Below the pieces are notes generated by a model. It was not told the origin of the DNA, did no database searches, and saw only the letters and a program-made list of their open reading frames with translations. Of a DNA stretch of 64,000 nt, positions 33,323-44,864 are shown one piece after another. Location of the stretch: positions 183,757-247,756 of the forward strand of contig JADKDJ010000034.1 of the NCBI GenBank assembly GCA_016718405.1, in the 5' to 3' direction. The stretch's first letter is position 1. Each line of letters starts with the position of its first letter. This DNA comes from Candidatus Rhodoferax odensensis. Its GTDB lineage: Bacteria; Pseudomonadota; Gammaproteobacteria; Burkholderiales; Burkholderiaceae_C. Made by a program: the position numbers and the translations under genes.

Positions 33323-35236
33323 TCAGTTCCGCGCGGCGGGGGCGCCGCCCTGGCCGGAGTCCGGCGCGCGGCGCATCGCCTCGATGGAGCCAGGCAGCGT
33401 GGCCCGGAAGTCGCGCAGGTCTGCGTCCACGCTGGCGTCAACCAGCACGGTGGGCCGCAGGAAGATCACCAATTCGGACTTGCGGCTACTCTCGTTGCGG
33501 TACTTGAACAGATCACCCAGCATGGACAGCCGATTCAGGCCCGGCACCTCGTCAGAATTGTTGTCGCGCGTGTCCTGCATCAGGCCACCCAGAACAGCGA
33601 TGTCGCCCGACTGCACGCGCAGCACCGATTCCATCTCGCGTGTCTGGACCTCTGGTATACGGTTGATCAGGTTGTTTTGCGCCAGTACCGGATTGGGGTC
33701 CGTGGCGTAACCGGTGATACGGCTGATCGTGGGGCGCAGGTTAAGCGTGACTTCGTTGCCTTGACTCACCTGGGGCACCACCGTCATCAGGAAGCCGATC
33801 GGCACGGTATTGATGGTAGTCGTGTAGGTGGCTGGGGTGGCTGCGGCTGTGGCTGTGGCCGCCGTGCCGGCCGTGACCGAGATGGTGAAATAGACCTTGT
33901 TGTCCACCACCTTCAGCACACTGCTCTGGTTGTTGAGTACCGAGACCTTGGGGCTCGACAGGACACGCAGGGTACCGAATGACTCCAGCAGACTCAGCAT
34001 CGCGGACAAGTCGGTATCACCATTCCAGAGCCGAAATTGCTTGAAACCCAGAGATGCGATTGAGCTAACCAGACCACCCGTCTGCAGACCACTGCTGTCG
34101 CCGGCTGGCTTGAACGTGATACCAGAGCCGGCATTGGCGCCGCCGGTCTGCAGGATCGACCAATCGATGCCCTGCTGGTAGCGGTTGGACAGGTCTACCT
34201 CAACAATGGTGGCTTCAATCAAAACCTGGCGGCGAGCCGAAGTCAGCACGCGGTCCAGAAACTCGCGCACCTTGGCGTGCTGGCTTTGCGTGGCGCGCAC
34301 GCTGATGTTGCCGGTCTCCGGGTGGGCAATCACCGAGGCCGCCTCGCGGAAGGTGCTGCGCCGCACGACGGTGGTACCCGCGGTGTTCATGGCGGCGGGA
34401 TTGGGACTGGCGGCAAGCGCCGCCGTGGCCGCAATCTCGCTGGAGCGGGGCGCCCCCACGCGCGTGGTGGTCGTTTTTGCGCTGGAGCCTGTCCCGGTGG
34501 TACTTTGGGCCGTGGCCTGTTGGGTGACGGTCTCGCTGTTGCCTTCTGGCAAAACTTTGTCGGTCTCGCGCAGCAAATCGGTAAGGTTGGTGATCAGCGT
34601 GGCCCAGAACCGGTTGTTGGAGGTGTTCTCGATCAGCGAGGTCGAGGCATTGCTACCACTGCTGCTCCCGCCGCCCCCCCCACTGCTGCCCGGTGCAGCC
34701 CCCGTACTGGCGACATTGGTCGAGGTGCTGATGGAGGTCTTGGCATCACGCTGGATGTTCGGGTAGTCCACCCGGTAATGCTTCAGGTAAGGTGAGTCAG
34801 GCTGAATGGACAGGTTCTTGCCTTCCATCTCGTAACGCAAGTCCACCTGGCGCGCCACCCGGTCCAAGATCTCGGTCAGCGTCTGGTCATGCACGTTCAT
34901 CGTGACGGTGCCGGTGATGCTCGGGTGAATGTCCACGTTCAGCTTGGCATCGCGCGCCAAGGCGAACAGCAAGTCTTGCACGTTGACGTTGCTCATCACC
35001 ACGCTGTAGAGCTCCTGGCGCACGCTGGGGCGGGGCGGCCTGGGCAGCGGTGGTGCCACGGCAAAATCGGGCACTTTGCCCGCCACCCGCGGCGCGGGGT
35101 TGAGGTGTTGGGTGGAGAGCGGCGGCGCCGGCGGGCTGGCACAGGCCAACAATGTCAGCACGGCAGCCCCCATGCCAATACACTTGAAGTACACGCCGCC
35201 ACGGTTTAGCTGGGTGGGCCGATGCGATGCCATCAT
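33323..35236 (-). CDS. mshL: MSHA-type pilus outer-membrane secretin MshL
   Basis: A 637-residue secretin that forms the outer-membrane pore. The ATG at 35236 overlaps the upstream stop as ATGA, so a start ten residues earlier was rejected. A lipoprotein signal is visible (AAVLTLLACASPP, lipobox LLAC). N-domains include VNVQDLLFALARDAKLNVDI. The C-terminal secretin core contains VLSSPKVSVLNNQSSVLKVVDN and the end motif VPGLNRLSMLGDLFKYRNESSRKSELVIFLRP. A Gly/Ser-rich linker lies near residue 200. Confidence 0.92.
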   Translation of the reverse strand: MMASHRPTQLNRGGVYFKCIGMGAAVLTLLACASPPAPPLSTQHLNPAPRVAGKVPDFAVAPPLPRPPRPSVRQELYSVVMSNVNVQDLLFALARDAKLNVDIHPSITGTVTMNVHDQTLTEILDRVARQVDLRYEMEGKNLSIQPDSPYLKHYRVDYPNIQRDAKTSISTSTNVASTGAAPGSSGGGGGSSSGSNASTSLIENTSNNRFWATLITNLTDLLRETDKVLPEGNSETVTQQATAQSTTGTGSSAKTTTTRVGAPRSSEIAATAALAASPNPAAMNTAGTTVVRRSTFREAASVIAHPETGNISVRATQSQHAKVREFLDRVLTSARRQVLIEATIVEVDLSNRYQQGIDWSILQTGGANAGSGITFKPAGDSSGLQTGGLVSSIASLGFKQFRLWNGDTDLSAMLSLLESFGTLRVLSSPKVSVLNNQSSVLKVVDNKVYFTISVTAGTAATATAAATPATYTTTINTVPIGFLMTVVPQVSQGNEVTLNLRPTISRITGYATDPNPVLAQNNLINRIPEVQTREMESVLRVQSGDIAVLGGLMQDTRDNNSDEVPGLNRLSMLGDLFKYRNESSRKSELVIFLRPTVLVDASVDADLRDFRATLPGSIEAMRRAPDSGQGGAPAARN

Positions 35237-36753
35237 GGTTGCGTGTCCTGTTTGATCTTGGTCCATGTTCTCACCAGCGGCCGGTTGGTCTTCAAGCCGG
35301 CTGGCAGGCCCTCGATGACCAACGCCGCCGAGCGGTGGGATTCAAAATTGCCCAGGAATACTGACACGTAGGCTTTCCCCTTGTAGACACTGTGCCGCGC
35401 ATACACCTGCGACGCGTCCAACTGCGCTGCGGCCTGCGCCAGGAAGGCATCCACGCCAAAGGTACCGGGCAGGGCTGCCAGCTGGATAGTGTAGCCATCA
35501 AGGTCAGGCCGGTGCAACCAAATTTCAGACCGCGCCAGCGCCGCCGACAGGTCTGTGCCGAGTGCCGGCGAGGCCTGCGAAGCCTGCTGGCGCATAGACG
35601 GCGCCGACGCACTGCTCGACGCTGGAGCAGGGTCGGGCTTGGCGGTGACGACAGAGGCAGCAGTTGCCACCGCGGCAGGCTGTGCCACGGGCGCGGCGAC
35701 CACGCGCACTGCCGCGGCAGCGACCGGCGTCACGGTCTTCGATGGTGCCGGTGCCGGTGTCGCTGGTGCCGGTGCCGCTGCCGGCCCCGTTGCCAGGGGT
35801 GCGGGCGCGGCCCCGCTTGTGGCGCCGCCCCGGTACCAGCCCAGCGCCGCAACAGCCACCGCTGTCATGACCAACGCCAGGACCACGCTGGTCGCGAGCA
35901 ACTGCCAACGGTTACTTCGTGAGGTTGATGGTGTGGGGTGATCGATCGGCAGTTCCTGCACGGCGCTGCTGACGTGTGCGCCCTCGACGCTGCGCGACCC
36001 TTGCGCATACGCCGCCAACAGGGCTTTGTCAGCCAACAGGTTGATGCGCCGCGCCCGCCCCTCGGAGGCCTTGACCAAGCGCGCCAGCGCGGCGGCAGAG
36101 AACAGACGGGCGCCATGCCAGCCGGCGGCACGCAGGCGGTGGTCGATGTAGGCACTGGCCTCGTCGGCCTGCAGCGGCTGCAGCACGAAACGGTGAATGA
36201 CGCGGTCGCGCACTTGCCGCAGACGCGGCTCGGCCAACAGGCCATCGAGCTCGGGCTGCCCGAACAACATGATGTTGACCAGTTTGTTCTGCCCGGTCTC
36301 GAGGTTGGACAGCAAGCGCACCTCCTCCAGCGACTCGGCCGGCATGGCATGCGCTTCGTCGATCACCAGCAAGACCCGTTGCCCGAGCGCGTGGCGGCGC
36401 AGCAACTCGTCGCGCAGCAGAGCCAGCTTGCCCTCGATCGAGTTGCCCATGTCGGTCAATCCCAGATCGCGACCGATGGCGGCGATGATTTCGTCGCGAC
36501 TAAAACACGGGTTGGCCAGGTAAACCGCGCACACCTGGGAGCCCAGGCGGCTGATCATCAGCCGCGCCAGCAGGGTCTTGCCACTGCCGACTTCGGCCAC
36601 CAAAGTGATGATGCCCTCGTCATGTGCCGCCACATGCAGCAGGGCAGAAAGAATGTCACCCCGGCGCCCACCCGAAAAAAAGAACTCCGGATCGGGCGTG
36701 ATCTGGAACGGCGGTTTGCTTAACCCGAAATGCTCAAGGTACAACGACGACAT
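35233..36753 (-). CDS. mshM: MshM/ExeA-type AAA ATPase fused to a SPOR domain
   Basis: A 506-residue inner-membrane protein. The N-terminal half is an ExeA-family AAA ATPase: MSSLYLEHFGLSKPPFQITP, Walker A EVGSGKTL, Walker B VLLVIDEAHAMP. A membrane helix near residue 290 (LLATSVVLALVMTAVAVAALGW) is followed by an Ala/Pro-rich linker and a C-terminal SPOR-like domain (YTIQLAALPG...YVSVFLGNFESHRSA) for peptidoglycan binding. ExeA-type proteins place the secretin through the cell wall. It is the first gene of the leftward pilus operon. Confidence 0.9.
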   Translation of the reverse strand: MSSLYLEHFGLSKPPFQITPDPEFFFSGGRRGDILSALLHVAAHDEGIITLVAEVGSGKTLLARLMISRLGSQVCAVYLANPCFSRDEIIAAIGRDLGLTDMGNSIEGKLALLRDELLRRHALGQRVLLVIDEAHAMPAESLEEVRLLSNLETGQNKLVNIMLFGQPELDGLLAEPRLRQVRDRVIHRFVLQPLQADEASAYIDHRLRAAGWHGARLFSAAALARLVKASEGRARRINLLADKALLAAYAQGSRSVEGAHVSSAVQELPIDHPTPSTSRSNRWQLLATSVVLALVMTAVAVAALGWYRGGATSGAAPAPLATGPAAAPAPATPAPAPSKTVTPVAAAAVRVVAAPVAQPAAVATAASVVTAKPDPAPASSSASAPSMRQQASQASPALGTDLSAALARSEIWLHRPDLDGYTIQLAALPGTFGVDAFLAQAAAQLDASQVYARHSVYKGKAYVSVFLGNFESHRSAALVIEGLPAGLKTNRPLVRTWTKIKQDTQP

Positions 36754-36879
36754 GGAGCTAGTGTAGGGTCACAGGCCTGTGTCAAAGCCACAAAAAGCAA
36801 GGCGGATCGGGCAAACCCCAATCGAAAACAACACGCTTGTCGCATATTGGCGCCAATTCCCGGCGCAACACCCGGTTGC

Positions 36880-39675
<2,796 letters not shown>

Positions 39676-39679
39676 GCTA

Positions 39680-39687
39680 CTCACCTA
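39680..39687 (-). promoter_or_regulatory. Ribosome site of the second metH gene, sequestrable by the riboswitch
   Basis: TAGGTGAG (39687-39680 on the minus strand) contains the SD of the gene starting at 39675. Its exact complement CTCACCTA occurs at 39749-39742, overlapping the 3' end of the SAH aptamer. The two cannot pair while the aptamer is folded. Confidence 0.75.
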
Positions 39688-39744
39688 AGTGGACTGAAAA
39701 TTTGCGAGATCGGCCACAGTCCGGTCCCCAACTGATCAAGATAG

Positions 39745-39808
39745 GTGAGCGCCGTTGGAACATCCAAGCCTGACGCGGGTCACCGACCTACGCTGCAACG
39801 CTCCTTGG
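39745..39808 (-). ncRNA. SAH riboswitch
   Basis: On the minus strand, CCAAGGAGCGTTGCAGCG, then CAGGCTTGGATG, then AACGGCGCTCAC reproduce the conserved blocks of the SAH riboswitch family, which is known upstream of ahcY and metH in betaproteobacteria. TCCAAG pairs with CTTGGA (P1) and GAGCG with CGCTC (pseudoknot). The aptamer is preceded by a -10-like TAAAAT (39823-39818), placing a start near 39811. Binding of S-adenosylhomocysteine should keep CTC within the aptamer and leave the SD of the second metH gene free, so it is an ON switch. Confidence 0.9.
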
Positions 39809-39867
39809 AATGGCCGTATTTTACTGGCCAGGGCCGCCGTCGGCCGCGCTGCGGCGCCCCGGCGACC

Positions 39868-40944
39868 TTAAGCCGCTTCCTTGTAGAAAAACTGGCGCCG
39901 CAAACCACGCGTGGGCAGCGGCGACACGGCCTGGGCGATGGCCTCAATGTGGCCCGGCGTGGTGCCACAGCAGCCGCCCACGATATTGACCAGCCGCTCC
40001 TGCGCGAACTCGCGCACCAGGCGCGAGGTGACCTCAGGTGTCTCATCAAAGCCCGTGTCGCTCATCGGGTTGGGTAGGCCGGCGTTGGGGTAGCAACTGA
40101 TGAAGGTGTCGGGCGCGACCCGGTTGAGCTCCTGGATATAGGGGCGCATCAGCGCCGCGCCCAGCGCGCAGTTCAGGCCAATGGCCAGCGGCTGCGCGTG
40201 GCGCACGCTGTACCAGAAGGCGGTGACGGTCTGGCCGCTGAGAATGCGGCCCGAGGCATCGGTGACGGTGCCGCTGATGATGAGTGGCAGGCGCTGACCC
40301 GAAGCCTCAAAGTACTCGTCAATCGCAAACAAGGCGGCCTTGGCGTTGAGGGTGTCAAAAATTGTCTCGACCAGAAGCACGTCGCTGCCGCCTTCCACCA
40401 GCGCCTGCACCTGCTCGTAATAGGCGGCGCGTAATTCTTCAAAGCTGACGTTGCGCGCGCCGGGGTCGTTCACGTCCGGGCTGATGCTGGCGGTCTTGGG
40501 CGTGGGGCCGACCGCCCCGGCGACAAAGCGCGGCTTGTCGGGCGTGGCGTATTTGTCACACGCCGCACGGGCCAATTTGGCCGAGGCAAGGTTCATCTCT
40601 CGCGCCAGGTGGGCCATGTCATAGTCGGCCTGGGCAATCGACGTCGCGCCAAAGGTGTTGGTCTCGATCAGGTCAGCGCCCGCCGCGAGGTAGCGCTCAT
40701 GGATGTCGGCAATGACGTCCGGCCGGGTCAACGAGAGCAGCTCGTTGTTGCCCTTGACATCCTTGTTGAGGTTCTTGAATCGCTCGTATTGAGCACTTGG
40801 CTGCGACGCGCCAGCGCCACGGTACTGCTCTTCCCCCAGTTTAAAGCGCTGGATCATCGTGCCCATGGCGCCGTCCAGGATGACGATGCGCTGATTCAGA
40901 ATCGCGGGCAGCGCTTGGCCACGGGTGTAGTTTGCTTGACTCAT
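39868..40944 (-). CDS. metH: Homocysteine S-methyltransferase, MetH N-terminal subunit
   Basis: The homocysteine-binding half of MetH as a separate 358-residue protein. It has ILDGAMGTMIQRFKL near the start and the zinc ligands LNCALG and GGCCGTTPGH. It must work with the separate C-terminal subunit encoded downstream. A stop codon and a 192-base gap with its own riboswitch separate them. TACAAT ends 8 bases before the ATG with no SD, so the mRNA may be nearly leaderless. It is divergent from the threonine ammonia-lyase gene. Confidence 0.95.
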   Translation of the reverse strand: MSQANYTRGQALPAILNQRIVILDGAMGTMIQRFKLGEEQYRGAGASQPSAQYERFKNLNKDVKGNNELLSLTRPDVIADIHERYLAAGADLIETNTFGATSIAQADYDMAHLAREMNLASAKLARAACDKYATPDKPRFVAGAVGPTPKTASISPDVNDPGARNVSFEELRAAYYEQVQALVEGGSDVLLVETIFDTLNAKAALFAIDEYFEASGQRLPLIISGTVTDASGRILSGQTVTAFWYSVRHAQPLAIGLNCALGAALMRPYIQELNRVAPDTFISCYPNAGLPNPMSDTGFDETPEVTSRLVREFAQERLVNIVGGCCGTTPGHIEAIAQAVSPLPTRGLRRQFFYKEAA

Positions 40945-41015
40945 AGGCCCCCATTGTAGAAAGTATGCAGTGAGATCGTGTTGGGCGTGGCCGTCTTTGG
41001 GACGACAATGCAGTC

Positions 41016-42215
41016 ATGCTGGAGCTCACCCATATCACCCAAGCCGCCGAACGCTTGCGCGGCCATCTTGTACACACGCCCTGCGTCGCGTCCAAGACGC
41101 TGTCCGATGTCACCGGATCGCAAGTCTTCCTCAAGTTTGAGAACCAGCAGTTCACCGCGTCATTCAAAGAGCGTGGTGCTTGCAACAAACTTAGCCAACT
41201 GGGCGAGGATGAACGCCGACGCGGCGTCATCGCCATGAGCGCGGGCAACCACGCCCAGGGCGTGGCCTACCATGCGCAGCGCCTGGGTCTGCGCGCGGTG
41301 ATCGTGATGCCGCGCTTCACACCGGGCGTCAAGGTCGAACGCACGCGCGGGTTTGGTGCCGAAGTCGTGCTGTTTGGCGACACCCTGGACGAAGCGCGCG
41401 CGCATGCCGTGGCCCTGGCGACTGCACAGGGCCTGACTTTTGTCCACCCCTATGACGACGCGGAGGTCGCGGCGGGTCAAGGCACGTTGGCTCTGGAAAT
41501 GCTGAGTGATGTGCCAGAACTGGACACGCTGATCATCGCCGTCGGCGGCGGCGGCCTGATCGCCGGCATGGCGACGGCGGCCAAGGCCGTCAAGCCTGGC
41601 ATCGAGATCGTCGGCGTCCAGACCGCACGCTTTCCCGCCATGGTCAACGCGATCAAGGGCACCCAACACCCGCAGGGCAGCAGCAGCATTGCCGAAGGCA
41701 TTGCGGTGGGCACGCCCGGAAAACTACCCCAAAGCATCATCGCGCGGCTGGTGGACGATCTGGTTCTGGTGGACGAGGGGGATATCGAACAGGCGATCGT
41801 GATGCTGCTTGAAATCGAGAAGACCCTGGTCGAAGGCGCTGGTGCGGCGGGTCTGGCTGCGCTGCTCAAGTATCCGGAGCGTTTTCGCGGCAGGCGCGTC
41901 GGCCTGGTGCTGTGTGGCGGCAACATCGACCCGCTGCTGCTGGCGGCCATTATCGAGCGTGGCATGGTGCGTGCCGGTCGGTTGGCACGCATCGGCGTCA
42001 GCGCCCGCGACGTGCCTGGTTCTTTGGCACGCATCACGGCCACCGTGGCCGAAGCGGGCGCCAACATCGATGAAGTGCACCACCAACGCGCATTTACCAC
42101 CTTGTCGGCTCAAAACGTTGAGGTTGAGCTGGTGATTCAGACCCGCGGACACGACCATGTGGCCGACGTACTTGCCCACCTGCACGCGGCCGGCTTCGAC
42201 GCACAACTGGGCTGA
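41016..42215 (+). CDS. ilvA: Threonine ammonia-lyase with C-terminal ACT domain
   Basis: Deaminates threonine to 2-oxobutyrate with PLP, the first step of isoleucine synthesis. The Schiff-base Lys51 lies in TASFKERGA, and the PLP phosphate loop is AVGGGGLIAG. A single ACT domain forms the last ~75 residues (IGVSARDVPGSLARITATVA), giving 399 residues; this is the TdcB-like length with a regulatory tail, so it may be allosterically controlled by isoleucine or valine, or it may be a catabolic enzyme. GACAAT lies 6 bases before the ATG, with no SD. Confidence 0.92.
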   Translation: MLELTHITQAAERLRGHLVHTPCVASKTLSDVTGSQVFLKFENQQFTASFKERGACNKLSQLGEDERRRGVIAMSAGNHAQGVAYHAQRLGLRAVIVMPRFTPGVKVERTRGFGAEVVLFGDTLDEARAHAVALATAQGLTFVHPYDDAEVAAGQGTLALEMLSDVPELDTLIIAVGGGGLIAGMATAAKAVKPGIEIVGVQTARFPAMVNAIKGTQHPQGSSSIAEGIAVGTPGKLPQSIIARLVDDLVLVDEGDIEQAIVMLLEIEKTLVEGAGAAGLAALLKYPERFRGRRVGLVLCGGNIDPLLLAAIIERGMVRAGRLARIGVSARDVPGSLARITATVAEAGANIDEVHHQRAFTTLSAQNVEVELVIQTRGHDHVADVLAHLHAAGFDAQLG

Positions 42216-42321
42216 GACACTGGTACTGGTCGCATTGGCCAGAGCGCGGCGCATAAGCACGATTTGCACATCGCGGGTAAACTCTTGCGCAACTCCCTCG
42301 CCGTTCAACTGAAAGCACGCC

Positions 42322-42462
42322 ATGTCATCGCCCGTCTCCTCTGCCGCCGCTACCGAAGCCGACGCCGTTGAAAAGATCGTGCCCATGATGCCGATCGTGT
42401 TACCGGTCATGGGCGGCGTGCTGATGTTCCTGCTCGCCTTCATCGCTGTCTTCATGGCCTGA
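42322..42462 (+). CDS. 46-residue single-helix membrane protein
   Basis: A short frame starting MSSPVSSAAATEADAVEKIV and ending with a hydrophobic stretch (MMPIVLPVMGGVLMFLLAFIAVFMA) that fits one membrane helix. It is too regular to be chance: the helix is followed directly by the stop, and the N-terminus is small and acidic. It lies in the 675-base gap between ilvA and pckG. No good SD was seen and no family is recognised, so it is offered as probable. Confidence 0.55.
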   Translation: MSSPVSSAAATEADAVEKIVPMMPIVLPVMGGVLMFLLAFIAVFMA

Positions 42463-42889
42463 GGACCGATTGCCGGCGCACCCCGCCGCGTCCGACATCC
42501 CCCTGTTTCTCTGCTCGTGACTCCGCCGGGCACACGGGCGCACGAGCTCGTGCGGATCGTGGTCGCGACGCGTCCATTGATCACCCCACATCGACTGTTC
42601 ACCACGCATAACGCAATGCGGGTTTTGCATAACTTTCCGATGTAATCGTCAGGTAACCGACATCCGAGTTCATAAAATCGTCATCTGCCTTGGCTTGACG
42701 AACGTGAAACACCCATCACCGCCCTGCGGCTATCCACCCTCGCGGCCCAAAAAGCCACTTCACAGCGCGCCACCGGCTCAAGCATTTCCAGACTTCACAG
42801 AAACGTTTTTTCAAAGCTGATGCGCAGGGCGCGACCGACGGTCTACACGCTGGTTTTGAAAAGACGATTTTCAAACTAGGAGCTTTTCA
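42463..42889 (+). promoter_or_regulatory. Long upstream region of pckG
   Basis: 427 bases with no credible gene. TTTGAAAA (42855-42862) and TTTTCAAA (42868-42875) form an 8-bp inverted repeat with a 5-base loop just before the AGGAG ribosome site, so it could be an operator or leader hairpin. Further upstream, GCATAACGCAATGCGGGTTT contains possible LysR-type half-sites. The rest looks featureless to me. Confidence 0.35.
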
Positions 42890-44776
42890 ATGAACTCACC
42901 CGTGATACAGGGCATCAACCTCAACGCCCCAAGCTACGTCAAGAACGCCAGATTGATCGCCTGGGTCGCCGACATGGTCGCCCTGACCAAACCCGACGCC
43001 ATTTACTGGTGCGACGGCTCGGAACAAGAGTACCAACGGCTTTGCCAGCAACTGGTCGATGCCGGTACGTTCAAGCGGCTCAACCCCGCCAAGCGTCCCA
43101 ACAGCTTTTTGGCCTGCTCCGACCCCAGCGATGTGGCACGCGTGGAAGACCGCACCTATATCTGCTCCGAGCTGAAGGAGAACGCCGGCCCAACCAACAA
43201 CTGGATGGCGCCCGCCGACATGCGCGCCCTGCTGCAAACCGGCAAGGACGGCGAAAAGGCCCTGTTTGACGGCTGCATGAAGGGCCGCACCATGTACGTG
43301 GTGCCGTTCTCGATGGGGCCACTGGGTTCGCACATCGCGCACATCGGCATCGAACTGTCGGACAGCCCTTACGTGGCCGTCAATCAACGCATCATGACCC
43401 GCATGGGCAAGGCGGTGTACGACGTGCTGGGCGTCAACGGCGCCTTCGTTCCCTGCGTGCACACCGTCGGGGCACCGTTACATGCCGGCCAGGCCGACGT
43501 GAAGTGGCCTTGCAACAAGACCAAGTACATCGTGCACTACCCCGAGACCCGCGAGATCTGGTCCTATGGCTCCGGCTACGGCGGCAATGCGCTGCTGGGC
43601 AAGAAGTGCTTTGCGCTGCGCATCGCGTCCAACATGGGCCGCGACCAGGGCTGGCTGGCCGAGCACATGCTGATTCTGGGCGTGACCAACCCCCTGGGCA
43701 AGAAATACCACGTCGCCGCGGCCTTCCCCAGCGCCTGCGGCAAGACCAACTTCTCCATGCTGGTGCCGCCAGAGGCTGGTTTCGCGGGCTGGAAGGTCAC
43801 CACCATCGGTGACGACATCGCCTGGGTCAAGCCCCATGCCGACGGAAAGATGTACGCCATCAACCCGGAAGCCGGTTACTTCGGCGTGGCCCCCGGCACC
43901 AACATGCACACCAACCCCAACTGCATGCGCTCACTGGACAAGAACGTGATCTTCACCAACGTGGCGCTGACCGATGACGGCGACGTCTGGTGGGAAGGCA
44001 TGGAAAAGGACGGCGGCGGTCTGCCCAATCATCTGATCGACTGGCAAGGCAAGGACTGGACGCCCGCAATCGCCAAGGAAACCGGCGCCAAGGCGGCCCA
44101 CCCCAACTCGCGCTTCACCGTGGCTGCCACCAACAACCCCGCACTGGACCCCGAGTGGGACAACCCCAATGGCGTGGCGATCGACGCCTTCATCTTTGGT
44201 GGCCGTCGCTCGACCACCGTGCCATTGGTGACCGAAGCCCGCACCTGGATGGAAGGCGTGTACATGGCCGCCACCATGGGCTCGGAGACGACTGCCGCCG
44301 CAGTGGGCCAGATGGGCGTTGTGCGCCGCGACCCGTTTGCCATGCTGCCTTTCTGCGGCTACAACATGAGCGACTACTTCCAGCACTGGCTGGACATGGA
44401 GCACAAGCTCGAAGAGACTGGCCACACTCTGCCCAAGATCTTCTGCGTCAATTGGTTCCGAAAAGGCGACGACGGTAAGTTCGTCTGGCCCGGCTACGGC
44501 GACAACATGCGTGTGTTGAAGTGGATCATTGACCGCGTCGAAGGGACCGCCGCCGGCACGCCAACAGGCTTCGGCATTGCCCCCGCGTATGCCGAGATCA
44601 ACTGGACCGGCCTGGACTTCAGCCAGGCGCAATTTGACTCGGTCACCAGCCTGGACAAGGGCGCCTGGGCTCAAGAGTTCGCCTTGCACAGCGAGTTGTT
44701 CACCCAGTTGGCCTACCACTTGCCCAAGGAATTGGTTGCCATCAAGGCCCAGTTCGAAAAGAGCCTGACACGCTAA
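42890..44776 (+). CDS. pckG: Phosphoenolpyruvate carboxykinase (GTP)
   Basis: Converts oxaloacetate and GTP to PEP, CO2 and GDP, the entry to gluconeogenesis. The 628-residue protein is the GTP type: YVVPFSMGPLGS, the kinase loop FPSACGKTN with the reactive Cys, and the metal site GDDIAWVK are all present, as is FGGRRSTTVPLV. Length and ends are normal. An AGGAG site sits 8 bases before the ATG. It is followed by a strong bidirectional terminator. Confidence 0.97.
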   Translation: MNSPVIQGINLNAPSYVKNARLIAWVADMVALTKPDAIYWCDGSEQEYQRLCQQLVDAGTFKRLNPAKRPNSFLACSDPSDVARVEDRTYICSELKENAGPTNNWMAPADMRALLQTGKDGEKALFDGCMKGRTMYVVPFSMGPLGSHIAHIGIELSDSPYVAVNQRIMTRMGKAVYDVLGVNGAFVPCVHTVGAPLHAGQADVKWPCNKTKYIVHYPETREIWSYGSGYGGNALLGKKCFALRIASNMGRDQGWLAEHMLILGVTNPLGKKYHVAAAFPSACGKTNFSMLVPPEAGFAGWKVTTIGDDIAWVKPHADGKMYAINPEAGYFGVAPGTNMHTNPNCMRSLDKNVIFTNVALTDDGDVWWEGMEKDGGGLPNHLIDWQGKDWTPAIAKETGAKAAHPNSRFTVAATNNPALDPEWDNPNGVAIDAFIFGGRRSTTVPLVTEARTWMEGVYMAATMGSETTAAAVGQMGVVRRDPFAMLPFCGYNMSDYFQHWLDMEHKLEETGHTLPKIFCVNWFRKGDDGKFVWPGYGDNMRVLKWIIDRVEGTAAGTPTGFGIAPAYAEINWTGLDFSQAQFDSVTSLDKGAWAQEFALHSELFTQLAYHLPKELVAIKAQFEKSLTR

Positions 44777-44821
44777 GCGCGTTTCCACGCACAAGTGTGC
44801 GCGCATGCTGGGCGCACCAGC

Positions 44822-44849
44822 AGAAAAGCCACCCGCGGGTGGCTTTTCT
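44822..44849. terminator. Bidirectional terminator between pckG and the convergent gene
   Basis: AGAAAAGCCACCC and GGGTGGCTTTTCT form a 13-bp perfect stem around GC. The stem is A-rich on one side and T-rich on the other, so it can end both pckG transcription and the leftward gene ending at 44865. Confidence 0.85.
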
Positions 44850-44864
44850 TTGTGCGAGTTGGCG

